From Flavivirga aquimarina (GTDB taxonomy: Bacteria; Bacteroidota; Bacteroidia; Flavobacteriales; Flavobacteriaceae), in NCBI RefSeq assembly GCF_030540835.1, contig NZ_JAUOEK010000063.1, positions 56,891 to 120,890 on the forward strand: a stretch of DNA of 64,000 bases. Reading direction: 5' to 3'. This document shows positions 26,763 to 35,999 of the stretch, one piece after another. Position 1 is the first letter of the stretch; each line of letters opens with the position of its first letter. Position numbers and translations under genes: made by a program. The notes below the pieces were generated by a model. The model saw only the letters and a list, made by a program, of their open reading frames with translations, was not told the origin of the DNA and searched no databases.

Positions 26763-27674
26763 TTAATCGTGTCTTGCACCTTTTAATATTCTAAAAATAT
26801 GTAGTACCGATGGAAATATAGCATCCATCGATTCTCTAGCGCCATTTGTTGAGCCGGGCAGAGCCAATACCAAGGTGTTATTCATAGTACCAGCAACGCT
26901 TCTGGATAACATCGAAAATGGCGTTCTATCTTGTCCGTAGTTGCGAATAGCCTCTTCAATACCAGGAATTCTTCTGTTTAAAAGTGGTAAAAGTGCTTCT
27001 GGAGTGATATCTCTCACAGAAAGTCCGGTACCTCCTGTATAGATAATTAAATCAACACCTTGCTTCTGATAGCTTTTTGCTTTCTCCTGAATGATTGCTT
27101 TTTCGTCTGGAATAATAATGTAATCTTCAATTTTAACATCACTCTCCTCTAACTTCTTAATGATGGCCTTTCCTGCTTTATCTTCTTTCTGTCCTGCTGA
27201 AATGGTGTCTGAGCAAACAATCACTGCAGCTTTCAAATCCTTTCTAAAACGATCTCTAAAATCAGATTTTCCACCTTTTTTATTAAGTAGTTTTATTTTA
27301 TGAACCTCAATGCCTTTATCAATAGGTTTTAGCATATCATACATGTTTAAAGCAACAACGCTGGCGCCGTGCATGGCTTCAACTTCAACCCCAGTTTTGT
27401 AAATGGTTTTAACAGTGAATAAAACAGTAATTTCTAAATCATTGATTTCATACTCCACACCAGTAAACTCGATAGGTAAGGGGTGGCAATCTGGTAAAAT
27501 GTCTGGTGTGCGTTTTACACCCAATAACCCAGCTGCTTTGCTCATAGCAAAAACATTACCTTTTGGAACGGTATCGTTTTGAATGGCGATTATGGTTTCT
27601 GGTTTACTAACTTTAACAATAGCTTGAGCTACTGCAGTTCTTAATGTGGTGTTTTTATGTGTAATATCTACCAT
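26763..27674 (-). CDS. bifunctional MoaC / Mog-type protein
   Basis: A 303-residue fusion. Residues 1-150 are MoaC (cyclic pyranopterin monophosphate synthase: [30 protein letters not shown]). Residues about 155-303 are a MogA/MoaB-type molybdopterin adenylyltransferase domain ([47 protein letters not shown]). One chain thus covers an early and a late step of Moco synthesis. This fusion is known in Bacteroidota. The domain boundary is approximate. Confidence 0.93.
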   Translation of the reverse strand: MVDITHKNTTLRTAVAQAIVKVSKPETIIAIQNDTVPKGNVFAMSKAAGLLGVKRTPDILPDCHPLPIEFTGVEYEINDLEITVLFTVKTIYKTGVEVEAMHGASVVALNMYDMLKPIDKGIEVHKIKLLNKKGGKSDFRDRFRKDLKAAVIVCSDTISAGQKEDKAGKAIIKKLEESDVKIEDYIIIPDEKAIIQEKAKSYQKQGVDLIIYTGGTGLSVRDITPEALLPLLNRRIPGIEEAIRNYGQDRTPFSMLSRSVAGTMNNTLVLALPGSTNGARESMDAIFPSVLHIFRILKGARHD

Positions 27675-27750
27675 TGTGGTGTTTATTGTATAATTGTATG
27701 TTGTTTATTTGTTCTCGACTTAACGACAAACTGCTGAACAAAAAAACAGT

Positions 27751-28194
27751 TTACGAGTTTACTTTCCATTGATGCGATTCATCCTCAAAAATCTCCTTTC
27801 CAAATACAGGAACATCTGCTTTTATAGCCTCTACAATAAATTCTAAAGCTTTAAAAACGACTTTACGTCTTGGTGATGATACAAAAACGAATAGGCATAT
27901 TTCTCCTGCCTTAACGGTTCCTAAACTGTGATAAATATGCATACAGGTTAATTCGAATTTTTCAAAAGCAGCTTCTCTTATCTCATGGAATTTGGCATTA
28001 GCCATATCCTCATAAGCCGTATATTCTATCGCTGATACTGTTTTATTATCTATCACATCTGCACGTACCTGACCTAAGAAAATATTATGAGCGCCTATGC
28101 TTGTTTTAGTTTGATGTTTTGCAATGGAATCTCCTATAAATTCTGAGGAAATTGCCCCTTGTCTAAATACGTTTTTTATTTTTTTGTCTGCCAT
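27751..28194 (-). CDS. moaE: molybdopterin synthase catalytic subunit
   Basis: A 147-residue protein with family motifs: GAHNIFLGQVRAD, EYTAYEDMANAKFHEI, HSLGTVKAGEICLFVFVSSPRRK and the lysine-containing PVFGKEIFEDESHQW near the C-terminus. It transfers sulfur from thiocarboxylated MoaD to precursor Z. The partner MoaD is encoded three genes away in the same series. Confidence 0.95.
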   Translation of the reverse strand: MADKKIKNVFRQGAISSEFIGDSIAKHQTKTSIGAHNIFLGQVRADVIDNKTVSAIEYTAYEDMANAKFHEIREAAFEKFELTCMHIYHSLGTVKAGEICLFVFVSSPRRKVVFKALEFIVEAIKADVPVFGKEIFEDESHQWKVNS

Positions 28195-28214
28195 TATTTT
28201 TTATTATGTTTTAT

Positions 28215-28229
28215 AGACCTGCCAGGTCT
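28215..28229. repeat. AGACCT-N3-AGGTCT palindrome
   Basis: A short perfect inverted repeat in the 46-bp moeB-moaE spacer. No T-run follows, so it is not a convincing terminator. Confidence 0.45.
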
Positions 28230-28240
28230 GATTACTTTAA

Positions 28241-29332
28241 TTATTTGATTTTTAATTTGTCAGCACTTTGACAAAATTCATTTATTTCTGAAGCCCCTTC
28301 AATAAGGCTGTAACAATTCTTGATTTCAAATGCTTTTAGCATAGAAACGGCTTTTTTACTTCTTATGCCTGATTGACAAAAAATAGCTTTTGTCTTTTCT
28401 GGGTTGATTTTATCTAATTGAGATTCTAATACACTCAAAGGCATGTATGTAACGTCTAAACTGTCAACTTTTGGAGTTTCATGAGTTTCACGAACATCTA
28501 TAATTTGAATGTTTGTTTGATTGATAACTTCCGTTATCGAAATAGTATCTATTTCTATGTCGCAAATTTCTTCAACATCTTGACTATGGAAACTATCTTT
28601 TTTGTCTAAAACAGTCTCTATTTCAGAGGCTGATTTGTTTATTTTTAATGTGATGCTTTGATTGTTTAAGGCATTGTAACAAAGCAACTTTCCAGAAAGT
28701 GGTTGCCCTAGACCTAAAATGATTTTTAAAACTTCATTTGCTTGCATACTTCCAATAATACCAGGCAACACACCTAAAACACCTATTTCTGAGCAATTAG
28801 GAACGGTGCCTTTTTCTGGAGGAGTAGGGAATAGGCAACGATAGCTTGGTCCGTTGTTATAATTGAAAACCGATACTTGACCTTCAAACTTATAAATAGA
28901 CCCAAAAACCAATGGTTTGTTGGTTATAACAGTCGCATCGTTGACTAGGTAACGCGTTGCGAAATTATCGGACCCATCAACAATAATGTCGTATTGATTG
29001 AATAAATCAACCGCATTTTTGTGAGTGAGTTTTTCGGGGTAAGCAACTATAGAAATGCTGTCATTTAAATCTTCTAAGCGTTTTTTTGCTGCGCTTGCTT
29101 TATTTTCTCCTAATGATGATGTACCAAATAGCACCTGACGTTGTAAATTTGATAGTTCTACCACATCAAAATCCACTATACCAAGTGTTCCAATACCTGC
29201 TGCAGTAAGGTACTGTAACACAGGACAACCCAAACCACCAGCACCTATTACTAATACTTTAGCCTTAGAAATTTTGTCTTGACCTTCTTGTCCGATTTCT
29301 GATAATATGATATGTCTATTGTATCTGTTCAT
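28241..29332 (-). CDS. moeB: MoaD-activating E1-like enzyme fused to rhodanese domain
   Basis: A 363-residue protein. Residues 1-240 form a ThiF/MoeB adenylation domain: nucleotide loop GAGGLGCPVLQYL, catalytic DGSDNFATRYLVND, and the CxxC-like YRCLFPTPPEKGTVPNCSEIGVLG. Residues about 265-360 form a rhodanese domain with IDVRETHE and active-site cysteine in AIFCQSGIRSKKA. It adenylates MoaD and may also supply persulfide sulfur. Fusion to rhodanese resembles MOCS3/Uba4. ThiS activation is an alternative, but the Moco context favours MoaD. Confidence 0.92.
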   Translation of the reverse strand: MNRYNRHIILSEIGQEGQDKISKAKVLVIGAGGLGCPVLQYLTAAGIGTLGIVDFDVVELSNLQRQVLFGTSSLGENKASAAKKRLEDLNDSISIVAYPEKLTHKNAVDLFNQYDIIVDGSDNFATRYLVNDATVITNKPLVFGSIYKFEGQVSVFNYNNGPSYRCLFPTPPEKGTVPNCSEIGVLGVLPGIIGSMQANEVLKIILGLGQPLSGKLLCYNALNNQSITLKINKSASEIETVLDKKDSFHSQDVEEICDIEIDTISITEVINQTNIQIIDVRETHETPKVDSLDVTYMPLSVLESQLDKINPEKTKAIFCQSGIRSKKAVSMLKAFEIKNCYSLIEGASEINEFCQSADKLKIK

Positions 29333-29363
29333 TCCTAACTAAATTCCTGTATTTCGTCTTTAA

Positions 29364-29391
29364 GTTTATGCTGAGCGCAGTCGAAGTACTC
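29364..29391. repeat. 28-bp intergenic repeat, left copy of an inverted pair
   Basis: The reverse complement of this segment equals 31113-31140 with 27 of 28 bases identical, and it contains the CTGAGCGCAGTCGAAG core. Together the two copies flank moaD, mobA and the TauE-like gene in inverted orientation. The 202-bp gap 29333-29534 also holds a GCAGGAATCTCATCC element and a TGTCATGTCGAAAGAGG element. Confidence 0.8.
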
Positions 29392-29534
29392 AATATAAAC
29401 TCCGGCAGGAATCTCATCCTACCATTTCTAATTATTTTATACTTCAATATTTCATTTTTTGTCATGTCGAAAGAGGTACGATTGAGACATCCCATAACAG
29501 TGAATATGTGATGTCAACCTCTAAGTCGAAACGA

Positions 29535-29768
29535 CTACCCACCCGCAAAAGGCGGTAATAATGCTATTTCTTTTCCTGATATTTTCGTTTCTAAAGACAC
29601 TAATTCCTGATTTTGAGCAATTTGAAAATCTTTCTTTTTCAGAATGCCGTATTTTGAATATATATATTCTATAAGCTCAGAAATCAAGCTACCTGAAAAC
29701 TCTAAAGACTCTTCTTCCCGCTGAGTTACTTCAGCTATTTGTCCAAAATATTTAATCGTTATGAGCAT
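29535..29768 (-). CDS. moaD: molybdopterin synthase sulfur carrier subunit
   Basis: A 77-residue ubiquitin-fold protein ending PPFAGG. The C-terminal diglycine is the site of adenylation by the MoeB-like protein and of thiocarboxylation. The start MLITIKYFGQIAEVT is typical. It overlaps the end of mobA by 17 bp, indicating translational coupling. Confidence 0.95.
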   Translation of the reverse strand: MLITIKYFGQIAEVTQREEESLEFSGSLISELIEYIYSKYGILKKKDFQIAQNQELVSLETKISGKEIALLPPFAGG

Positions 29769-30336
29769 CTTCTAATTGTTTTAATTCTTCTTTTGTATTC
29801 ACGTTCATCGTCGTTTTATAATCAGTATGGTCCAATGAAATATTTTTAACACGACATTGATTAACCGCTATGCGTAAACGCCTTTCGTCTTTTTCCAATA
29901 GACTATTAAAAACACGACCACATTGCTTTTTATAAAGCGCTATTAATGGCATCGTTTTACCATTGCTTTCTATCTGAATAATATCAGAGTCAGTATCTAT
30001 ATTAGTTATCAGTTTTTCCAGTACCTCAGTTTTAATTAGAGGAATATCACAGCTTAAAATTAAATTGTAATGAGTATTGGAAGCTTCAAGCCCAGAACAG
30101 ATTCCAGCAACTGGCCCTGCATCTTTTATGGTGTCCGTTATTCTTTTGAAACCTAAGGTGTCATAATCAGTATTATCTGAAACAATTATAATGTCAGATA
30201 CCAAAGGTTTTAAAGCATCAATACTGTGCTGAATGAAAGGTTTCTCGTTTAACATTAAAAAACCTTTATCCGTTCCCATTCGAGAGCTTTTGCCGCCAGC
30301 CAAAATAATACCTGTTATGTCTCTTTTATCTATCAT
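29752..30336 (-). CDS. mobA: molybdenum cofactor guanylyltransferase
   Basis: A 194-residue nucleotidyltransferase with GIILAGGKSSRMGTDKGFL (GTP-binding and catalytic loop), SDNTDY and LSCDIPLI. It converts Mo-MPT to the bis-MGD form needed by NapA. The start at 30336 (MIDKRDITG) was preferred to an ATG 24 bp upstream because it follows the TauE-like stop codon by one base and fits the family N-terminus. MobA is the step that links this series to the nitrate reductase next door. Confidence 0.92.
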   Translation of the reverse strand: MIDKRDITGIILAGGKSSRMGTDKGFLMLNEKPFIQHSIDALKPLVSDIIIVSDNTDYDTLGFKRITDTIKDAGPVAGICSGLEASNTHYNLILSCDIPLIKTEVLEKLITNIDTDSDIIQIESNGKTMPLIALYKKQCGRVFNSLLEKDERRLRIAVNQCRVKNISLDHTDYKTTMNVNTKEELKQLEDAHND

Positions 30337-30337
30337 T

Positions 30338-31087
30338 TTATGTGAAAAATAATTTAGCACAAGCTATTAGTAATACAAAAGCTAAGATGTATTGCAAGTT
30401 CTGGTTGTTTATTTTTTTACTGCCATAATAGCCACCTAAAATACCCCCAATTAATGCGATAGCGACTAATAAGAAAGAGGCTTTTTCTAAGGTAACACCA
30501 ATGCTAAACTGACCTATTAAACCAGAAGCAGAATTCACCCAAATAAATAAAGCTGAAACTGCTGCAGCTTCTTTCATGTTTCCCCAATGCAACAACAAAA
30601 TAATAGGAGTTAATATAATGCCTCCACCAATACCAATAAGTCCAGAGAAGAAGCCAATAATGCCTCCAACTAATAAGCCTTGCCATAGTTTTACATCTTT
30701 TATTGATGTACTCTCTTTTCCGAAAACGTTTAGCATTTTTAGTATGGCAAAAATCAATAGAACAGCTAATATTTTTTTATATATAGAAGCATCAACTTCA
30801 ATCATACCACCAATAAAAGCTAATGGTATTGAAGCCATTGCAAATGATATAAATAACTTTTTATTAAAATGACCTTCTTTATAATAGTAATAAAATGAAA
30901 TACCGGCAACAAACAAGTTTAGCAATAGTGCAGTGGGTTTCATACTCTCTGGAGCAAAAGAAAACAAAGCCATAAGCGCCAAATACCCACTGGCACCACC
31001 ATGTCCCACACTGGAATACAGAAAGGATACTACTGGTAGTATGATTAAGAATATGTATATGTTTTCTGTTTGTAGCATTATAAACAC
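30338..31087 (-). CDS. TauE/SafE-family membrane permease
   Basis: A 249-residue protein with about eight hydrophobic segments and the duplicated family motif: SVGHGGASGYLALM in the first half and GFFSGLIGIGGGIILTPI in the second. Relatives export sulfite or sulfoacetate. Position between mobA and the regulator suggests a role tied to Moco supply (sulfur compound or oxyanion transport), but the substrate is not evident. No modABC molybdate importer was seen in the window. Confidence 0.85.
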   Translation of the reverse strand: MFIMLQTENIYIFLIILPVVSFLYSSVGHGGASGYLALMALFSFAPESMKPTALLLNLFVAGISFYYYYKEGHFNKKLFISFAMASIPLAFIGGMIEVDASIYKKILAVLLIFAILKMLNVFGKESTSIKDVKLWQGLLVGGIIGFFSGLIGIGGGIILTPIILLLHWGNMKEAAAVSALFIWVNSASGLIGQFSIGVTLEKASFLLVAIALIGGILGGYYGSKKINNQNLQYILAFVLLIACAKLFFT

Positions 31088-31112
31088 CTAAAGTTTACTA
31101 TTTTGTCTGGTC

Positions 31113-31140
31113 GAGTACTTCGTCTGCGCTCAGCATAAAC
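31113..31140. repeat. 28-bp intergenic repeat, right copy of an inverted pair
   Basis: GAGTACTTCGTCTGCGCTCA and its continuation to AAAC match the reverse complement of 29364-29391 with one mismatch. A further TCGACTGCGCTCGAGGAGAC copy is at 31171-31190. Confidence 0.8.
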
Positions 31141-31202
31141 TAAAGTCGAGACCTATTTAAGTTTAACCTCTCGACTGCGCTCGAGGAGACAATATTTCTA
31201 TT

Positions 31203-31541
31203 TTATAATTGTTCTATTTTCAACAATTGTTTATCCAAAAACGCCCAGCAATTTTTATTAATTTCATCAAAAGCATTGACTAATGATAATCCATAGTCAG
31301 TTAGTTCGGCGCCACCACCACCTTTACCACCAATACTATTGATAGTTACCGGTTTTTTAGCTGATTTATTGACCGAGTCTAAAAGTTGCCAAGCCTTCTT
31401 ATATGATATACTCAATGATTTAGCAGCTTTTGAAAGCGACCCCGTTTCATGTATGGCTTTTAATAAATGCACACGTCCTTCTCCCAGAAGTACATTGTTT
31501 TCAGATTCAATCCAGATTCTACTTTTTATTTTATAGCTCAT
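31203..31541 (-). CDS. ModE-type winged-helix regulator (DNA-binding domain only)
   Basis: A 112-residue protein, start taken at MSYKIKSRIWIES (31541) rather than an upstream ATG 48 bp away that lacks homology. It carries the ModE/LysR-type helix-turn-helix: GRVHLLKAIHETGSLSKAAK, then SYKKAWQLLDSVN, and the conserved GGKGGGGAELTDYG wing. The molybdate-binding Mop domains of full ModE are absent. It probably regulates the Moco genes. How molybdenum would be sensed is unknown. Confidence 0.88.
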   Translation of the reverse strand: MSYKIKSRIWIESENNVLLGEGRVHLLKAIHETGSLSKAAKSLSISYKKAWQLLDSVNKSAKKPVTINSIGGKGGGGAELTDYGLSLVNAFDEINKNCWAFLDKQLLKIEQL

Positions 31542-31610
31542 AATCTGTCGTTTAATAATTTGAGTATATTTGAGAACAAAGCTATACATACATAGCTGTG
31601 GTGTCTATTT

Positions 31611-32006
31611 TTATACTTTTTTCACTTTAAATATGTCTCTAATTTCAGGATTCAATTTTTCCCAATTTTGCTTATCCTTTTCAGTCCAAATTTCAGTTTT
31701 ATTGAAAATACTTCCTGTTGGCCAAATAAGTCCAACTCCAATAGCTTTCTCATAAAGGTCATAGCTGTTTTCAATATTTATTTGAGAGAACGCCCAGTAT
31801 TTCCATTTAACGATTTTATAACTCCACCATATCCACCCAATCATAGTTGCTATCACTACAGTGATTGTTATTATAAAATCCGATTTTTCATAATTCAGAA
31901 TATTCTTTGCAAACCAATTTGCTGTAAAACCACAAATCAAAACAAATGACGTTAATGGTCCATAAACTGTTAATAATCCTTTGTTGATTAATCTTTTTAA
32001 ATTCAT
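31611..32006 (-). CDS. uncharacterised two-helix membrane protein
   Basis: A 131-residue protein with hydrophobic segments at about 12-32 and 42-62 and a soluble C-terminal tail ending DIFKVKKV. It lies between the ModE-like and moeA genes in the same orientation. No known family is recognised. It could be an insertion into the Moco series, since no Moco-related motif is visible. Confidence 0.55.
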   Translation of the reverse strand: MNLKRLINKGLLTVYGPLTSFVLICGFTANWFAKNILNYEKSDFIITITVVIATMIGWIWWSYKIVKWKYWAFSQINIENSYDLYEKAIGVGLIWPTGSIFNKTEIWTEKDKQNWEKLNPEIRDIFKVKKV

Positions 32007-32033
32007 TTTATTCTTGATTTAATTAAAAGAACT

Positions 32034-33212
32034 TCAATTAGGTAATAAAATAACTTCTAACATATCATTGTGTTTAATTTCAGAAACATCTTCAGGAGCA
32101 AAAACCAACGCATTTGAAAGTGCAAATGTTTGCAACATGGATGAGTTTTGCCCTTCTAAAATTTCAACTTCATCATCATTATATATGGCTTTTAAAAACT
32201 GAGGTCTATCGCCTCGTTTCTCAAATTTAGAAACCGACTTCGCTTTAACTCGAGGCAATTCAACGATATCTTTATTCACCATTTTTTGTAAGGCGATAAA
32301 AACGTAAACATAAAAGCATGATAAAGCTGCTGCAGGATTACCGGGCAAAGCAAATATGGCAGTATCTTCTTTTTTTCCAAAGAATAAAGGTTTACCAGGT
32401 TTTTGCTTTACCTTATAGAAAACTTCCTCTACCTGTAATTCTTTAAGAGCCTTTCCAACAAAATCGTAATCACCAACCGAAATACCGCCAGTGACAATAA
32501 CCATATCATTAGTATTGATAACAGTTTCAAGTTTATTTTTGGTTTTTATGTAATCGTCTTCAATTTTATGAATCGTAACATCATAAAATTTAAGATTATA
32601 TAAAGCGTTCAAAAGCATTTTAGAGTTGCTTTCGTATATTTTTCCGTAAACTAACGGTTTGCCGGGTTCAACAAGTTCATTACCCGTAGTTATTAAGGCT
32701 ATGGATGGTTTTTTATAAACAGCGACTTCAGTTATACCTAAAGATGTTAAATAACCGATAGCAGCAGGTGTAAGTTTGGTACCTTTTTTTAAAGCTAATT
32801 CACCCGTTTTAACCTGTTCCCCTAAAGGGCGAATATTATGCGCTACAGGGATGTCGTTTTCTATCGTAATTTTAGAGTCATTAACAACCACTTTTTCTTG
32901 CATCATAACAGCATTAGCCGTTTCGGGAACAGGAGCACCTGTAAATATTCTAACGGCCTCTCCGGGTTTTAAAACAAGTTCATGACTATCACCCGCTTTT
33001 ACTTCACCAATTAAAGTATAGGCTAAATCACTATGTAAGAATAGCGCGTAACCATCCATAGCAGATTGCCTAAAAGGTGGCATGTTTATAGGTGAAACAA
33101 TATCTTTAGATAGGTAATAACCACCACATCTTTCCAAAGGTTTTATAGTCTCTTTGAATAGCGGATTAATATTGTTTTTAACAGCATTTAAAGCGTCATG
33201 TATTGATACCAT
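32034..33212 (-). CDS. moeA: molybdopterin molybdotransferase
   Basis: A 392-residue protein with MPPFRQSAMDGYAL, the active-site loop MVIVTGGISVGDYDFVGKAL and LPGNPAAALSCFYVYV. It inserts molybdate into adenylylated molybdopterin. It is first in the minus-strand Moco series and divergent from napD across a 215-bp shared regulatory region. Its promoter has a good -7 element at 33235-33242. Confidence 0.95.
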   Translation of the reverse strand: MVSIHDALNAVKNNINPLFKETIKPLERCGGYYLSKDIVSPINMPPFRQSAMDGYALFLHSDLAYTLIGEVKAGDSHELVLKPGEAVRIFTGAPVPETANAVMMQEKVVVNDSKITIENDIPVAHNIRPLGEQVKTGELALKKGTKLTPAAIGYLTSLGITEVAVYKKPSIALITTGNELVEPGKPLVYGKIYESNSKMLLNALYNLKFYDVTIHKIEDDYIKTKNKLETVINTNDMVIVTGGISVGDYDFVGKALKELQVEEVFYKVKQKPGKPLFFGKKEDTAIFALPGNPAAALSCFYVYVFIALQKMVNKDIVELPRVKAKSVSKFEKRGDRPQFLKAIYNDDEVEILEGQNSSMLQTFALSNALVFAPEDVSEIKHNDMLEVILLPN

Positions 33213-33234
33213 GTATTAAATCGTTATATCCATG

Positions 33235-33242
33235 CAAATATA
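33235..33242 (-). promoter_or_regulatory. -7 element of moeA promoter
   Basis: The minus strand reads TATATTTG, giving a predicted transcription start near 33230 and a leader of about 19 nt. Confidence 0.5.
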
Positions 33243-33266
33243 ACGATTGTAATTTTTATTTGGATA

Positions 33267-33278
33267 TGATAATTGTCA
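33267..33278 (-). promoter_or_regulatory. Crp/Fnr-like operator serving moeA
   Basis: TGATAATTGTCA is a near-palindrome of the form TGA-N6-TCA. Its centre is about 41.5 bp upstream of the start predicted from the moeA -7 element, the classic class II activator position. An identical box with identical flanks occurs at 33359. Confidence 0.55.
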
Positions 33279-33358
33279 GTTTTTTTTTAATATCTTTAAA
33301 AGATACCTTACCAGGCTTATTTAGATTTAGTTTAAATTATTCACCTAAGCTTTTTCTA

Positions 33359-33370
33359 TGATAATTGTCA
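33359..33370 (+). promoter_or_regulatory. Crp/Fnr-like operator serving napD-napA
   Basis: The second TGATAATTGTCA box. A TATTTTTA -7-like element at 33394-33401 would place the transcription start near 33406, again about 41.5 bp from the box centre and 22 bp before the napD ATG. A TAATTGTCA half-box also occurs upstream of nrfH at 39867-39875. Confidence 0.55.
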
Positions 33371-33427
33371 GTTTTTATTTTTTTCTATTAAGATATTTTT
33401 ATCCTAAATTATAAAAACAAGTTTTTT

Positions 33428-33667
33428 ATGCCCATTAAAAGTTACTTAGCACATCCCGAAGAAGGTCAAAAAAAAGCTCTTATGGAAGCTTTATCTAAGA
33501 TTGACCATTGCGATGTTATCCCTGCAGAAAACAAAGATTTACTTATTGTAGTAACAGATACGGATAATAAAACTGACGACGAAAAAGTAAAAGAATCCAT
33601 TGAAGCTATTGAGAGTTTAAAACTACTGGCGATGGTTTCCGGATTTAATACACCCAAAAACAAATAA
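33428..33667 (+). CDS. napD: NapD-like chaperone
   Basis: A 79-residue protein with the ferredoxin-like pattern of NapD: an N-terminal strand MPIKSYLAHP, helix KKALMEALSKIDHCDVIPAEN, strand LLIVVTD and a terminal segment ESLKLLAMVSGFN. NapD binds the Tat signal of NapA and delays its export until cofactor is loaded. It starts the nap operon and is 2 bp from napA. The sequence is short and divergent, but position supports the assignment. Confidence 0.8.
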   Translation: MPIKSYLAHPEEGQKKALMEALSKIDHCDVIPAENKDLLIVVTDTDNKTDDEKVKESIEAIESLKLLAMVSGFNTPKNK

Positions 33668-33669
33668 AT

Positions 33670-35997
33670 ATGCAAAATTCTTTAACAAGCAGAAGAAATT
33701 TTTTAAAAAAGATGGCAGCAGCGGCAGCAATGACAGCAGCTGCATCGATGTTTCCCGGAATTATATTTGCTTCAGAACAAGACGCCAACCTGCCTAAAGG
33801 AGCTAATCTGGATTGGAAAAAAGGTCCTTGTCGTTTTTGCGGTGTAGGATGTGGTATTCTTGTGGGCGTAGATAAAGGAAAAGCTGTGGCAGTAAAAGGA
33901 GATCCTAATTGCTCGGTTAACAAAGGATTACTTTGTGTAAAAGGCTATCACCAAATTATGTGTACACAAGCTAAAGATAGGTTAACACATGCTTTAGTTA
34001 AGAAAAATGGAAGGTATGTACAAACACCTATTAACGAAGCCTTAGATATTGTTGCCAATAAAATGAAGGAAACCATTGAAAAACATGGTAAAGACTCGGT
34101 AGCCATGTATACCTCTGGTCAGTCAACAATTCCAGAAGGTTACGTAGCTTCAAAATTAATGAAAGGGGCTATTGGTACTAATAATTTAGATTGCAACGCC
34201 CGTTTATGTATGGCAAGTGCTGTGGCAGGGTTCTTAACGACGTTTGGAGCCGATGAGCCCATGGGATGTTATGAAGATATAGAGCATGCAGATTATTTTA
34301 TAACATGGGGAAATAATATGGCAGAAATGCATCCTGTATTATTCTCAAGAATGTTAGAACAAAAGAATAGAAGAGGTGCAAAAATTATAGATTTTGCTAC
34401 AAGAACCACACGTTCCAGTACAGCATCCAACAAATCTATTTTATTTGAACCCCAAACAGATTTAGCTGTTGCAAATGCCATTTGTTATGAGATTATAAAT
34501 AATGGTTGGGTAAACAAATCGTTCGTAGAAAACCATGTGAATTTTAGTAAAGGACTCACGAATATGGGGTATGGTTTAGAGGATAAATTTAAGTTTAGTG
34601 ATAAGCCGACCAAAATAGATTTTGAATCTTATAAAAAATTCTTAGAAGATTATACGCCAGAGAAAGTGGCAAAATACTCTAAAGTATCAGTAAAAGATAT
34701 TAAATATTTAGCTGCTATTTATGGAGATCCTAATAAAAAAGTAGTGTCTTATTGGTGTATGGGAATGAACCAGCACACTAGAGGAACGTGGATAAATAAC
34801 TTAGTTTATAATATCCACTTATTAACGGGTAAAATTTCACAACCAGGAAATGGTCCATTCTCTTTAACAGGTCAGCCATCCGCCTGCGGAACAGCCAGAG
34901 AGGTTGGTACGTTTACGCACAAATTACCAAAAGGTGTGGTAACGAATGAAAAACACCGACGTTTGGCAGCAAAAATCTGGAATGTACCTTATGAGAGAAT
35001 TCCATCGAAACCTACATACCATGCCACAGAAATGTTTAGAGCTGTAGACCGTGGTGATATTAAATTTATTTGGACACAAGTAACCAATCCGTTGGTGTCA
35101 TTACCAAAAACAAGTCGTTATCGTCCGGGAATGGAGAAAGAATCTTGTTTTGTTGTGGTTTCAGATGTATTTCCAACACCAACATCAGATGTGGCCGATG
35201 TTATTTTACCAGCATCATGGCATATAGAGAAAAGTGGATTGTACGGAAACTCAGAACGTAGAACACAGCACTGGAATCAAATGGTAGAAGGCCCGGGAGA
35301 AACAACTCCAGATGCATGGATGACCATCGAAGTTGCAAGACGTATGGGCTATGGTGATTTATTCCCGTATAGTGAAGAAAACCACGTAGAAGAAATCTAC
35401 AAAGAATATACACAGTTTCATGAAGGTGCCAAACATGGTATGGCTCCTTTAGAGGTTCTTAAGAAAGAATCTGGAGCTATTTGGCCTTATGTAAATGGCA
35501 AGTCGACACAATGGCGATTTAATGCAAAATACGATCCGGCATGTGATAACGGTAAAGACTTCCATTTTTACGGAAAACCAGATGGAAAAGCTGTTATTTG
35601 GCAACGTCCGTACGAGCCTGCACCAGAGGTTCCAGATGCAGAATACCCATTCTGGTTAAATACAGGGCGTGTTATAGAACACTGGCATACAGGGTCTATG
35701 ACTCGTAGAATTCCGGTGTTACATAAAGCAGTACCGGAGGCCTATGTAGAATTTCATCCGGATGATGCCAAACGTCTCGGTATTAGGAACGGAGAAAACA
35801 TAAAAGTAAGCTCCAGAAGAGGGTCTTGTATTTTACCTGCTTCCATTAATCAAAGAGGATTGCCAACAAAAGGACAGGTCTTTGTGCCTTTCTTTGATGA
35901 AAATATGCTGATTAATGATGTAACGTTAGATGCTTTTTGTCCAATATCCAAAGAACCGGACTATAAAAAATGTGCTGTTAAAGTAGAAAAAGCTTAG
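33670..35997 (+). CDS. napA: periplasmic nitrate reductase catalytic subunit
   Basis: A 775-residue Mo-bisMGD enzyme. The Tat signal is SRRNFLKKMAAAAAMTAAAS. The 4Fe-4S motif is CRFCGVGCGILVG with GLLCVKGYH. The molybdenum-ligand cysteine lies in NLDCNARLCMASAVAG, and the C-terminal molybdopterin-binding region NTGRVIEHWHTGSMTRR is typical of Nap. It reduces nitrate to nitrite in the periplasm. All motifs are intact and the length is close to other NapA proteins (about 760-830). It is followed by napB after 2 bp. Confidence 0.97.
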   Translation: MQNSLTSRRNFLKKMAAAAAMTAAASMFPGIIFASEQDANLPKGANLDWKKGPCRFCGVGCGILVGVDKGKAVAVKGDPNCSVNKGLLCVKGYHQIMCTQAKDRLTHALVKKNGRYVQTPINEALDIVANKMKETIEKHGKDSVAMYTSGQSTIPEGYVASKLMKGAIGTNNLDCNARLCMASAVAGFLTTFGADEPMGCYEDIEHADYFITWGNNMAEMHPVLFSRMLEQKNRRGAKIIDFATRTTRSSTASNKSILFEPQTDLAVANAICYEIINNGWVNKSFVENHVNFSKGLTNMGYGLEDKFKFSDKPTKIDFESYKKFLEDYTPEKVAKYSKVSVKDIKYLAAIYGDPNKKVVSYWCMGMNQHTRGTWINNLVYNIHLLTGKISQPGNGPFSLTGQPSACGTAREVGTFTHKLPKGVVTNEKHRRLAAKIWNVPYERIPSKPTYHATEMFRAVDRGDIKFIWTQVTNPLVSLPKTSRYRPGMEKESCFVVVSDVFPTPTSDVADVILPASWHIEKSGLYGNSERRTQHWNQMVEGPGETTPDAWMTIEVARRMGYGDLFPYSEENHVEEIYKEYTQFHEGAKHGMAPLEVLKKESGAIWPYVNGKSTQWRFNAKYDPACDNGKDFHFYGKPDGKAVIWQRPYEPAPEVPDAEYPFWLNTGRVIEHWHTGSMTRRIPVLHKAVPEAYVEFHPDDAKRLGIRNGENIKVSSRRGSCILPASINQRGLPTKGQVFVPFFDENMLINDVTLDAFCPISKEPDYKKCAVKVEKA

Positions 35998-35999
35998 CC

